Source: Sphaerochaeta associata (GTDB lineage: Bacteria; Spirochaetota; Spirochaetia; Sphaerochaetales; Sphaerochaetaceae). Taken from it: DNA of 64,000 nt. Shown here piece after piece: positions 49,111-57,486 of this stretch. Under the pieces are notes generated by a model, which saw only the letters and a program-made list of their open reading frames with translations, did not search any database and was not told where the DNA came from. Position numbers and translations under genes: made by a program. Position 1 is the stretch's first letter, and every line of letters starts with the position of its first letter. The stretch covers positions 3,410,001 to 3,474,000 of the forward strand of contig NZ_CP094929.1 of NCBI RefSeq assembly GCF_022869165.1, written 5' to 3'.

Positions 49111-50193
49111 TTACTTGAACAGTCCGTCGCCGACGGCGGCGACCTTGATCTCTCCGCTCTTCATCTTTGCATAGACCTTTGCAACTTCATCGGTCACGCT
49201 CTTGGTGAGGTTCGGATTCGTGACAGGAATACCAACACCGTCGTTGGTTGCGTCGAGGTGCAGAATCTGTCCGGCAGGATAAGTTCCGTTCAGCTCGGCT
49301 TCGATCATGTCATAGGAAGCGCGGTCGAGGTACTTCATGGCGCTGGTGAGGATGATGGACTTTCCGTTGGGCATAACGCCTTCAGGGTACTGGTCTACGT
49401 CAACACCGATGACCCACACGTTCTGGCCGCTGGAAGCACGGTTCTTTGCCTCGTTGATGACGCCGACACCGACGCCTCCGGCTGCTGCAAAGATTACGTC
49501 AACACCGCGGTCGTACATGGAAGCAGCAATCTGCTGGCCGGCACTTACGTTGTCAAAGCTGCCCTGGTACAGGTTGTTCTCCTGCTTCATGGCAATCTTG
49601 GTGCCGAAGTTTGCATTGGCGTACTTGACGCCCTGCTGGAAGCCCCAGTTGAACTTCTGTACAGCGGGAATCTCCATACCACCGACGAAACCAAAGTCGC
49701 CTTCCTTGACCTGGAGGGCTGCAGCAAAACCGGCGAGGAAGCCGGATTCGTGTTCCGCCCAATAGACGGCGACAACGTTCTGCTCAATGCGGAAGACGGA
49801 GTAGTCGGCACTGTGCGGCTCGCCGTCGAGGATGACGAACTTTACCTTGGGATACTTGTCCTGGGCTTCAAAAATTGCAGTTTCAAACTTAAAGCCGGGA
49901 GTAATGATGAAATTGTAACCTGCATCGACGAGGTTGCCGATTTCCTTGAGGTAGTCAGCTTCGGTAGTTCCGGCGGGCTTGAGGTATTTGACGTCCAGAC
50001 CGTAGTCTTTGCTCGCCCTCAGAATTCCTTCCCAGGTTCCCTGGTTAAAAGATTTGTCGTCAATCGTACCGGCATCGGTAACCATTCCGACGCGAAGATT
50101 GCTCTTTTTGGCTGCGCCCTCGGCAGAACCCTGGGCAAATGCCACGGTTCCGAGCAACAGGAAGATACAAAGTACTACAGTCAGTTTCTTCAT
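49111..50193 (-). CDS. BMP/PnrA-family purine nucleoside receptor
   Basis: 360 residues with a signal peptide (KKLTVVLCIFLLLGTVAFAQG). Hallmarks of the BMP family: MVTDAGTIDDKSFNQGTWEG at the mature N-terminus, GFVGGMEIPAVQKFNWGFQQG and AAAGGVGVGVINEA. The Treponema pallidum homologue binds purine nucleosides. There is no lipobox Cys at the expected position. Start at 50193 behind AGGAGAGAACGGA. First gene of the nine-gene operon, after a perfect sigma-70 promoter. Confidence 0.92.
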   Translation of the reverse strand: MKKLTVVLCIFLLLGTVAFAQGSAEGAAKKSNLRVGMVTDAGTIDDKSFNQGTWEGILRASKDYGLDVKYLKPAGTTEADYLKEIGNLVDAGYNFIITPGFKFETAIFEAQDKYPKVKFVILDGEPHSADYSVFRIEQNVVAVYWAEHESGFLAGFAAALQVKEGDFGFVGGMEIPAVQKFNWGFQQGVKYANANFGTKIAMKQENNLYQGSFDNVSAGQQIAASMYDRGVDVIFAAAGGVGVGVINEAKNRASSGQNVWVIGVDVDQYPEGVMPNGKSIILTSAMKYLDRASYDMIEAELNGTYPAGQILHLDATNDGVGIPVTNPNLTKSVTDEVAKVYAKMKSGEIKVAAVGDGLFK

Positions 50194-50242
50194 TCCGTTC
50201 TCTCCTATTTTGTGTTTTTTCACAAAGAGTCTATGTAACATC

Positions 50243-50271
50243 ATTCTACAATCACCGTGTAGCCTTGTCAA
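50243..50271 (-). promoter_or_regulatory. Sigma-70 promoter of the nucleoside operon
   Basis: Minus-strand TTGACA (50271-50266) and TAGAAT (50248-50243) are separated by 17 bp. The leader to the ATG is about 45 nt with no purine-riboswitch core. Nothing else is seen between here and 50410. Confidence 0.78.
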
Positions 50272-50410
50272 ACAAAGAAATACGGTCTCCTATAAGAGAA
50301 AATTGCACAAACCATTATGAAAACAATACTTATTTCCGATTGAAGAGGAATGATATTGGACTTGCGTTTACAACACTACAAACAGCATGAAAATGCTACA
50401 GTTTGTTCGT

Positions 50411-50434
50411 AAAAAAGCTCCCGACAGGGAGCTT
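50411..50434 (-). terminator. Terminator of the pectin-fragment operon
   Basis: On the minus strand AAGCTCCC and GGGAGCTT form an 8-bp stem with a TGTC loop followed by TTTTTT. It starts 12 bp after the GH105 stop. Confidence 0.88.
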
Positions 50435-50446
50435 TCACAATGAGCC

Positions 50447-51547
50447 TCAGCGACTCTGTTCTGCCTCAAGGCAGGCAAGGATGAACGGACCCACCCCCTT
50501 GAAATCATCCTCCACCACCGGTTCACAGATATAGTAGTGGAACGTACCGTCGCGATAGGGATTTCCCCCCAAGCCTGCAACACTGCAGATACCGCCAAGG
50601 TGCAGTTGACCTTTGTCATCCTTTCTCAGGTATGTGGCCTTAATCCCCTCAAGAGCCTTCAAAGCTTGTTTGCGGTAGTGCTCCTTGGAGATGAGTCCGG
50701 TTCGAAGAGCCTTGAGCAGGCTGTAGGCGAACATGCCGGTACACGAAGTTTCCAGATAGTTGCCGTCCTGTCCAGCCTTGTCCACCACCTGATACCACAT
50801 CCCGCTCTCATCCTGATATGCAAGCAACGCATCGAGCACGGACACAAGAATCTTTGCCAGTTCTCCCCGCTTGGGGTGCATGGAGGGCAGGAAATCGAGA
50901 ACATCCAGGATGGCCATGCAGTACCAACCGATTGCTCTTCCCCAGAAGTGGGGGGACAGCCCGGTTTCAATGTCCGACCATCGTTGGCCCCGCGATTCAT
51001 CGAAGGCATGGTAGAGCAATCCGGTCTTTTCATCACGCAGTGTCTGGTACACCTTGATGATCTGGTCGACAATGTCGTCGAAGCCTGCAGTGTCGCCGCT
51101 GACCTTGCAGAACTGGGCATTGAAAGGTCCCTGCATATAGACACCGTCCAGCCAAATCTGCCAAGGATAAATCTCCTTGTGCCAAAAAACACCGCCAAGC
51201 GTCCTGGGCTGGGTTGTCAACTGCTGTTTAAGCAGTTTGGCAGCAAGCAGAAAGCGATTCTCCTTGGTTTGTTCATACAGGGCGAACAAATTCCTGCCTG
51301 CGTTGATCTGGTCGAGATTGTATTCACCCAGTCGGTACGTCGCAATCCGCCCATCACCGGCTATCATGGGATCATACATGGAATATGCCCAATCAAAGAA
51401 GTCGTTCCTGCCGTATGCTTTTCCCACCAACAGGCAGCTGTGTATTACCAAGCCATGTTCATAGTGCCAGCGCATCTGTGAAGGCTTGTACCGTGCAATC
51501 ACACTTTCGGCCATTGCCAGTGAGAGGTGTTCACCCCAGTCCATCAT
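50447..51547 (-). CDS. GH105 unsaturated (rhamno)galacturonyl hydrolase
   Basis: About 366 residues, (alpha/alpha)6 barrel of the YteR/YesR type. The catalytic Asp motif is WLDGVYMQGPF; GLLYHAFDES, WGRAIGWYCMAILDVL and GMWYQVVDKAGQDGNYLETSCTGMFAYSLLKAL are family segments. It hydrolyses the unsaturated uronic acid from the non-reducing end of pectin lyase products in the cytoplasm. I start at 51547 with AGGA eight bases before; a longer TTG-initiated frame reads through a CCTCCTT/AAGGAGG hairpin after the receptor gene. Last gene of the ABC operon that brings the fragments in. Confidence 0.9.
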   Translation of the reverse strand: MMDWGEHLSLAMAESVIARYKPSQMRWHYEHGLVIHSCLLVGKAYGRNDFFDWAYSMYDPMIAGDGRIATYRLGEYNLDQINAGRNLFALYEQTKENRFLLAAKLLKQQLTTQPRTLGGVFWHKEIYPWQIWLDGVYMQGPFNAQFCKVSGDTAGFDDIVDQIIKVYQTLRDEKTGLLYHAFDESRGQRWSDIETGLSPHFWGRAIGWYCMAILDVLDFLPSMHPKRGELAKILVSVLDALLAYQDESGMWYQVVDKAGQDGNYLETSCTGMFAYSLLKALRTGLISKEHYRKQALKALEGIKATYLRKDDKGQLHLGGICSVAGLGGNPYRDGTFHYYICEPVVEDDFKGVGPFILACLEAEQSR

Positions 51548-51627
51548 GCGTATATTCCTATTGTCGAGGCTAAAACCGACCACCCCCTCCTTAAAGGAGG
51601 CGGCCGGAACCAATGTGCATACCGCTC

Positions 51628-53205
51628 TTAGTTGAGCAGGTTGTTTTCCTTGGCAAAGGCAACACCCTTGTCATTCCAATCCTGTCCGCCGAGCTTCTTG
51701 AACTCGTCGAGCCACTTGTTCCAGTTGTCCTTGTTGAGCACGCGCTTGCCGGTGATGAACTCGCTCAGACCCTGCTCGTAGAAACGCTTGAGATCGGCGT
51801 TGGGAATCGGAAGCGTATCCGAGCCAATGGCTGCAGTCCATTCCTTGGTCTGCATTTCCCGCATGACATCGAGGGCGGACATCTGCTTCTTGCTGGTCTC
51901 GGTGACGTACTTCGGATAGCGGGCATAGAGCTCGATGTCGCCGTTGTAGAACACCATGTTACGCAACTGAGTGACCGTCTGGCCGCCGGGGGCGCTGAAA
52001 GCAAGGTTTGCATCAGGAAGGTTGGCTGCCACAGGGATGCCGTTGGCATCCTTGGTGTAGTTCACCCCTTCGACACCCCAGCCGAGCAGATAGTAGCCTT
52101 CATCGGAAGCCATCCACTCCAAGAGCTCTGCAATCTTGTCCTTCTTGCCTTCCTTCTCGGCCTTTGCACTGACGGCATAGATGCGGAAGTTGGCGGTATA
52201 CGGGCCAATCGAGGCCTTGCCCTTCGGTCCCTTTGGAGCATCAATGACTATCCATTGGCCGTTGGGGAAGTTCTTGTCAAACGGAGCATAGTTCGATTGT
52301 GCGGCAAATGCAGCGTTCTGTTCGCGCATGATTCCGAAGCGACCCTGTTTCCAAGCAGCACGGAAGTCGTCCTTCTTATAGGCAAGCCAGTTGGGATCGA
52401 TGATGCCTTCGTCGACCATCTGCTTCAGATAGGCCATGGCATCATAGAATTCGGGCTTGAGGAGGTTCAGGCCGGCTCCGGCTGTGGTCATGTTCCACGT
52501 ACCATCGACACCGAAAGCACCAAAGATCGGTTCAAGGCGGCGCCCGGGCCAAGCTTCATAGTTGTTGATCTCCTGGAAGGCACCATAGCCGTAGGTGTCG
52601 TTCTTCCCGTTTCCATCCGGATCCTTGAAGGTGAAGGCGCGCATGACTTCCAGCAGTTCATCGGTGGTGGTGGGAACGGCCAGGCCGAGCTTGTCAAGCC
52701 AATCCTTGCGGACCAACAGGCCTTCGTTCTTGATGATGGAACCCGGATCGGCCAAACCGTAGGTCTTTCCGTTGAAACGGGCATGGCTTCGGCTTACTTC
52801 ATCGTAGTGGGTCTTGGTGCGGATCGGCATCTTTGCATACATGTCGTCGACCGATGCAATCAAGCCCTGGGGAACCAAGCGTGTCAGCACATCGCGGCGG
52901 ACCATGAACAGGTCGGGAAGGTTGTTGGCAGCGGCAGCAGCCTGCACCTTGACGTCCTGATCGCTTTCGTTTGAAGGAAGCGCAGTCAGCTTGAGATCGA
53001 TATTCAGCTTATCCTTGATAATCTGAAAGCCAACCCAATCAGCCGGAGGCGGGCCGGCTTCGGTGATGGCGGCGCCATACCACAGCTCGACGGTCACCGG
53101 GCCTGCGGGCTTTGCAGCCTCGGCGGCACCCTGACTGAAAAGCGGGAGAGAGACGAGAGACAGCAACGCGATAAGAGCGATGCATACGATACACTGTTTC
53201 TTCAT
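51628..53205 (-). CDS. ABC transporter receptor, YtcQ/LplA-like
   Basis: 525 residues, the longer type of family 1 solute-binding protein used for oligosaccharides. Signal peptide ends LPLFSQGAAEA; mature start VELWYGAAITEAGPPPADWVG. Internal motifs: LRKDW-type VRKDWLDKLGLAVPTTTDELLEVMRAF and DPDGNGKNDTYGYG. By context it binds unsaturated rhamnogalacturonan or oligogalacturonide. AAGGAGG precedes the start. Third gene after two permeases. Confidence 0.9.
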   Translation of the reverse strand: MKKQCIVCIALIALLSLVSLPLFSQGAAEAAKPAGPVTVELWYGAAITEAGPPPADWVGFQIIKDKLNIDLKLTALPSNESDQDVKVQAAAAANNLPDLFMVRRDVLTRLVPQGLIASVDDMYAKMPIRTKTHYDEVSRSHARFNGKTYGLADPGSIIKNEGLLVRKDWLDKLGLAVPTTTDELLEVMRAFTFKDPDGNGKNDTYGYGAFQEINNYEAWPGRRLEPIFGAFGVDGTWNMTTAGAGLNLLKPEFYDAMAYLKQMVDEGIIDPNWLAYKKDDFRAAWKQGRFGIMREQNAAFAAQSNYAPFDKNFPNGQWIVIDAPKGPKGKASIGPYTANFRIYAVSAKAEKEGKKDKIAELLEWMASDEGYYLLGWGVEGVNYTKDANGIPVAANLPDANLAFSAPGGQTVTQLRNMVFYNGDIELYARYPKYVTETSKKQMSALDVMREMQTKEWTAAIGSDTLPIPNADLKRFYEQGLSEFITGKRVLNKDNWNKWLDEFKKLGGQDWNDKGVAFAKENNLLN

Positions 53206-53265
53206 AACAAATCCTCCTTATGGAATACCAAACCACATATACTCGAATCAAACCGGGAAGCAGGC

Positions 53266-54180
53266 TCAGCCCTTTACGCTTCCCAGCAAGGTTCCCTTGG
53301 TGAAATACTTTTGGATGAACGGATAGGCGATAACCATCGGAATGGCGCTCATAAAGACCGAAGCGGCCTTGATGGCTGCAATCGGAGCATCGCCGAACGC
53401 GTTCACCTCAACATACTCGTTCATACCACTTGCCATCAGGATGTTGCGCAGCAGAATCGGAAGCGGCTGCAGTTTGTTGCTGTTGAGGTAGAGCATTGCA
53501 TGGAAGAAGTCGTTCCAGAACGATACCCCGTAGAACAGGCCGATGGTCATGATGATGGCCTTGCTCAAAGGCAGGATGATCAAAAGCAGAACCTGAATCT
53601 CTGTAGCACCATCGATACGTGACGACTCCTTCAGTTCGTTGGGAATACCCTCGAAGAAAGAGCGCATGATCAGGCAGTTGTAGGTGCTGATCGCCCCCGG
53701 CAGAAAGACTGCAGCCAGCTTGTCGATCAAGCCTAGGTTGGTGACTAACAGGTAGGAAGGAATCATGCCGACATTGAAGACATACGGAATAATGATCAGC
53801 AGGTTCAGGTACCGCCTTCCAGGCAGGCTGTGAATTGAAAGGACATAGGCAAGGGGGATGGTCAACAGCAGGGCTGTGGCGACACCCCCGATGAGAATCT
53901 TGATACTGTTGCCGAAGGCGAGGATGAACCCTGCATTGCCGAGCAGCGCTTCATATGCGGATGTCGACCAGTTCCAGGGAGCAAGGAACATGCCTTCAAG
54001 GTTGTTGCCTATGTAGTCATTGGGTCTGAAGGAGAGCGTGATCGTACTCCAAAGGGGAACGGCGATGATGATCAACAGGACAACGAGGAAGACATCAACG
54101 ACGAGGTTGAAACTATGGTCGGCCGCGGTGGGTTTCACCGCCACCGAGGTGAATCGGTTGGATTGTTTCTTTTTTGCCAT
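53266..54180 (-). CDS. ABC sugar permease, YtcP/LplC-like
   Basis: 304 residues, six membrane helices, with the EAA loop IPNELKESSRIDGATEIQVLLLIILPLSKAII. Typical C-terminal permease of the YtcP group, ending FTKGTLLGSVKG. Start taken at the second of two adjacent ATGs (54180), six bases after GGAGG. Pairs with the permease at 54191-55114; the ATPase is not in the cluster, so a shared MsmX-type ATPase elsewhere probably energises it. Confidence 0.92.
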   Translation of the reverse strand: MAKKKQSNRFTSVAVKPTAADHSFNLVVDVFLVVLLIIIAVPLWSTITLSFRPNDYIGNNLEGMFLAPWNWSTSAYEALLGNAGFILAFGNSIKILIGGVATALLLTIPLAYVLSIHSLPGRRYLNLLIIIPYVFNVGMIPSYLLVTNLGLIDKLAAVFLPGAISTYNCLIMRSFFEGIPNELKESSRIDGATEIQVLLLIILPLSKAIIMTIGLFYGVSFWNDFFHAMLYLNSNKLQPLPILLRNILMASGMNEYVEVNAFGDAPIAAIKAASVFMSAIPMVIAYPFIQKYFTKGTLLGSVKG

Positions 54181-54190
54181 CATCAGCCTC

Positions 54191-55114
54191 CTAGTAAAGA
54201 GAGTTTCCGCCGAAGCGTTTGACCAGACGGTTGGAGCCGAGGATCAGGAACATACCGATGACCCCCTTGAACAAACCGACGGCCGTTGCGAGTCCAAACT
54301 GGAATTCCAGCAGGCCTTGGCGGTACACCCAGGTATCGATGATGTCGGCAACCGAAAGAACCGGTGTCGAATAGAGCATGAAAATCTGGTTGAAGCCTGC
54401 GTCCAGAATGGTTCCCAGTCTGAGCAGGACGACAATGACGATGACCGGTCGGATGGAAGGAAGGGTGATGTAACGAACCCGTTGCCAGGAGTTTGCACCC
54501 TCAACCAAGGCAGCCTCGAACAAGGAAGGATCGATGCCCATCAGAGCGGCGATGAAGATGATGGCGCTCCAGCCCATCTCCTTCCATGCATCACTGAGAA
54601 TGACAATCCAGGGAAAAGCATTGGTATTGGTCAAGAAATCGATGGGCTTTCCGCCGAACAGCTTGACGATGTCGTTTAAGATTCCATCACCGGGAGCCAG
54701 CAGGGCAAGAAGAATGCCGTACATGATGACCCAGGAGAGAAAGTGTGGAAGGTAGGCCAGTGTCTGCACCACCTTGCTCAATCTCGGGCGGTTGCTCTCA
54801 TACAAGGAGATTGCCAGGATGATGGCAAGCGGCAGGCTGAAGACCAGCTTGCCGAAGCTGTACATCAGCGTATTGCGCAGCAGTTCGACAAAGTAATAGG
54901 AGTTGACGAAGGTCTTGAAGTGTTCCAACCCTAACCAGCGACTGCCCAACACCCCGTCGAGGGCCATGTAATCCTTGAACGCTATCTGACCGTTGAAGAT
55001 AGGCACGTACTTGAAAATAATGTAGTACACGAAGGGGATTGCCAAAAGGACATAGACCGACCTATGCCGCTTGACATCCCGCATCAACTGATTGAATTTG
55101 CTTCTTTCTGCCAT
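54191..55114 (-). CDS. ABC sugar permease, YteP/LplB-like
   Basis: 307 residues, six membrane helices with the long N-terminal segment of this group (SVYVLLAIPFVYYIIFKYVPIFNGQIAFKDYM) and EAA loop FEAALVEGANSWQRVRYITLPSIRPVIV. Start at 55114 behind AAGGA; the ATG at 55126 touches the ribosome site. First gene of the operon; an inverted repeat at 55198-55225 lies upstream. Confidence 0.92.
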   Translation of the reverse strand: MAERSKFNQLMRDVKRHRSVYVLLAIPFVYYIIFKYVPIFNGQIAFKDYMALDGVLGSRWLGLEHFKTFVNSYYFVELLRNTLMYSFGKLVFSLPLAIILAISLYESNRPRLSKVVQTLAYLPHFLSWVIMYGILLALLAPGDGILNDIVKLFGGKPIDFLTNTNAFPWIVILSDAWKEMGWSAIIFIAALMGIDPSLFEAALVEGANSWQRVRYITLPSIRPVIVIVVLLRLGTILDAGFNQIFMLYSTPVLSVADIIDTWVYRQGLLEFQFGLATAVGLFKGVIGMFLILGSNRLVKRFGGNSLY

Positions 55115-55197
55115 ACGCTTGTGCATCCTTACAGCCTAAGCATAGGGCAGAGGAACGGGGATTATGCAGAGCGGCTCTTGTACTTTTCCGACCTTTT

Positions 55198-55225
55198 TGC
55201 CTGTTTCCCCTTACGATGACAGGCA
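55198..55225. promoter_or_regulatory. Inverted repeat upstream of the pectin-fragment operon
   Basis: TGCCTGT and ACAGGCA are perfect 7-bp arms 14 bp apart, about 85 bp before the first permease gene. No good sigma-70 promoter is visible nearby, which fits an activator-dependent promoter; the AraC-type regulator at 57487-60678 is the natural candidate. Confidence 0.4.
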
Positions 55226-55344
55226 GAAAGTGCCGTCATTTACAGCAATACCAGCCTCTCGGTACTACAGGGATTAAAAAACATGCATTATACTAGGGTA
55301 TGGGTTTCGTGTGTACCAGAACAACCGTTTGAAGGAGACATCCC

Positions 55345-56529
55345 ATGAGAAAACTCGTTGTTGCCGCCTTGATCCTCACCCTGCTTCTACCGTCGGTTCT
55401 TGCCGATCAAAATGAAACGCAAGAGAATCTGTACACCCTGGTCGTGCCCACCTACTATGACATGTTGTTCGTTACCGGATCATTTGGAAGCGGTACTGCA
55501 GCCCGTTTGCAGATTGACCTTGCACCCACGGCGGCCTTCAACTTCGACGTAGGAGCCGGAGCCAACTACGATTTGTTTGCTCAGACGGTCACCACGGCAC
55601 TTTCCGTCGACGCCAACCTCAACAGCCTGTTTTTGGGGACTTCGGGCATCGGACTCAATGTCGATGCTGACATCTCGTACAAGAGCTATACCCTGCAACT
55701 GGGTGGAATGCAGGGCTTCTATGGATTCGGTGTGGACCCATTGGAGTTTGATACCAGTATCGAATTGAATTTTTCTCCCTATGCTTCGGTCGGTATTGGA
55801 AGAATATACGATATCAGCCGGCTAAAGGAACTGCAGCTTATGATGCGCCATCTCGATATTGAACCTACGGCTGAGCGCTTGAAACAAGCGGCAATGGTAC
55901 GCTATCGAAGAAACGAGTATCTGAACAGGTTCACCGATTATACTACGGAAAACTATGTCGCCTACTACCAGCATTTAGCCGATGCCTTCGGTGCATCACA
56001 GAAAATGCTCGACTTCCTCTACATCGACCAAGCCCAAGCCTATCAGTTCGATGTGGGGCGGTATGCAGGAATGCAATATGGATGGGAGTTGGAGGCGAGG
56101 CTGCGACCGACAATCGATTACAGGTGGTACAGGCTTGATCCCAAGACCCACTTCATCCTGAATCTCGACCTGATGGGGAGGTATGCCGCCTTCGCCATGG
56201 ATGAACAGCTGTACTACTATGCCAGAGTTCTGCTCTCACCAGGTATGCTCTCTGATGGAAGCACCAGTTTCATTTTCACAACAAACGTACTGGGACAGGT
56301 ACGATATCTTCCACCAAACGTTCCTTGGTATGTCGATGGTTCGCTGTCAATCGATTTCGATACTACACAAGCAACAAGAAAGTTCCAGCTCAACCTTGGC
56401 GGTAGGTTCAACTACATGATCCATCCCCTGTTCATCGCCTACGCCGGATTGGAACTTGCCGTCAACGACAGCTTCACCACCCAATCCCTGCTCGCATTCA
56501 CTGCAGGAGGAACAATCAGGCTTCGATAA
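55345..56529 (+). CDS. Probable outer-membrane beta-barrel protein
   Basis: 394 residues with a signal peptide (RKLVVAALILTLLLPSVLADQ). The mature chain alternates hydrophobic and polar residues over many short strands rich in Tyr, Phe and Gly (for example GAGANYDLFAQTVTTALSVDANL), and ends in a strand GGTIRLR, as expected for a barrel. A central charged helical insert lies at about residues 155-215. I do not recognise the family. AAGGAG lies eight bases before the start. It faces away from the sugar operon; a TATACT -10-like element lies at about 55286. Confidence 0.65.
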   Translation: MRKLVVAALILTLLLPSVLADQNETQENLYTLVVPTYYDMLFVTGSFGSGTAARLQIDLAPTAAFNFDVGAGANYDLFAQTVTTALSVDANLNSLFLGTSGIGLNVDADISYKSYTLQLGGMQGFYGFGVDPLEFDTSIELNFSPYASVGIGRIYDISRLKELQLMMRHLDIEPTAERLKQAAMVRYRRNEYLNRFTDYTTENYVAYYQHLADAFGASQKMLDFLYIDQAQAYQFDVGRYAGMQYGWELEARLRPTIDYRWYRLDPKTHFILNLDLMGRYAAFAMDEQLYYYARVLLSPGMLSDGSTSFIFTTNVLGQVRYLPPNVPWYVDGSLSIDFDTTQATRKFQLNLGGRFNYMIHPLFIAYAGLELAVNDSFTTQSLLAFTAGGTIRLR

Positions 56530-56542
56530 GGGAAATACTGGT

Positions 56543-57091
56543 TCAATCGGCCTGCCGTTTCAGCTTGCGGTACTGCAGGCCGAACCTGATGAAGATGTAG
56601 GCATACACTGCAAATAAAACCAGATATAAACCCAGCATTCCGCGATGGGGGTCGGAATCCAAAAAACTTAGCTGCAGGATGGTCTGGGGAATGATGACTA
56701 AAAAGAAGATGACCAGCAAGGGAATCATGCGGCCCTTGAAGACGCGGCCGATGAAATCGAGGCGGGAGGCTTCATCACAAAAAATTTCCTCATCGCCCTG
56801 CATGCGCTCCTCCCTCTTTCTGAAATAGCTGTAGCCGAAAAAGTCGAACATATACTCCCACCCGCAGTCCTTGAACATCTTCACATAGGTGTCTTGAGAA
56901 CCCAACCCTTCCTTATGGTAGTCGAGTTGGTAGATTACATCCTCAGCTTCACAGGCCTCGAAAAGATAGATGCCGGGAAGGGTCACCTTAAGCAGTCTCC
57001 ACCCCTCGTTGTGCCGTCTACGCAGGTACTCTTGTTCCTGTTCATACTCGGCAATGGTAAAGAATTTTAGCTCCCGCTTCTGGTTTTTCAT
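56543..57091 (-). CDS. DUF2812-type membrane protein paired with PadR
   Basis: 182 residues: a soluble N-terminal part with EYEQEQEYLRRRHNEGWRLLKVTLPGIYLFEACEAEDVIYQLDYHK and GWEYMFDFFGYSYFRK, the DUF2812 pattern, then two membrane helices (LLVIFFLVIIPQTILQL and GLYLVLFAVYAYIFIRFGL). DUF2812 genes are often found next to PadR regulators. ATG 57091 overlaps the PadR stop by one base. The function is unknown. Confidence 0.82.
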   Translation of the reverse strand: MKNQKRELKFFTIAEYEQEQEYLRRRHNEGWRLLKVTLPGIYLFEACEAEDVIYQLDYHKEGLGSQDTYVKMFKDCGWEYMFDFFGYSYFRKREERMQGDEEIFCDEASRLDFIGRVFKGRMIPLLVIFFLVIIPQTILQLSFLDSDPHRGMLGLYLVLFAVYAYIFIRFGLQYRKLKRQAD

Positions 57092-57405
57092 CAAAGATCC
57101 TCCTTCATGGTCCGGTACAGGCGAGCGATACGCTCTTTTTCCTTCTGAAGCACTTCAATGCCAAGGCTGGTGATCTCATAGATTTTCCGCTTTTCCTCTT
57201 CACGGATGAACCGGATCAGACCGTCCTTCTCCATTTTGGAAAGGCTGCCGTACAGAGTCCCCGGGCTGATGAGAATCTCACCGTCGGTCAGCTCCTTCAC
57301 CTTTTGGACAATACTGTAGCCGTGCATCTCCTGCTGCAGACACAAAAGAATATAGAAGCCCGTCTCGGTCATCGGGACATAGACTTTTCGGATATGAGCA
57401 TCCAT
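57091..57405 (-). CDS. PadR-family regulator
   Basis: 104 residues, short PadR type: ETGFYILLCLQQEMHGYSIVQKVKELTDGEILISPGTLYGSLSKMEKDGLIRFI with the GTLY motif, then a short helix for dimerisation. It represses its own operon in most studied pairs; a palindrome ATCGCA-C-TGCGAT (57434-57446) lies at its promoter. Directly upstream of the DUF2812 gene. Confidence 0.88.
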   Translation of the reverse strand: MDAHIRKVYVPMTETGFYILLCLQQEMHGYSIVQKVKELTDGEILISPGTLYGSLSKMEKDGLIRFIREEEKRKIYEITSLGIEVLQKEKERIARLYRTMKEDL

Positions 57406-57433
57406 ACAACCACCTTACATCGAATCGCTATGC

Positions 57434-57446
57434 ATCGCACTGCGAT
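57434..57446. promoter_or_regulatory. Palindrome at the PadR promoter
   Basis: ATCGCA-C-TGCGAT, perfect 6-bp arms, 29 bp before the PadR start codon; CGATTCGATG repeats part of the arm nearer the gene. Probable PadR operator. Confidence 0.5.
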
Positions 57447-57486
57447 ATACTAATCCAAACATTCGTCTTTCGTCAAGTGGTTTCAT

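Noticed and set aside
49087-50238. 383-codon open frame on the plus strand
   Set aside because: Antisense to the BMP-family receptor gene; no signal or domain.
50194-50400. Purine riboswitch before the nucleoside operon
   Set aside because: The leader from the mapped-looking promoter is only about 45 nt and lacks the conserved junction sequence.
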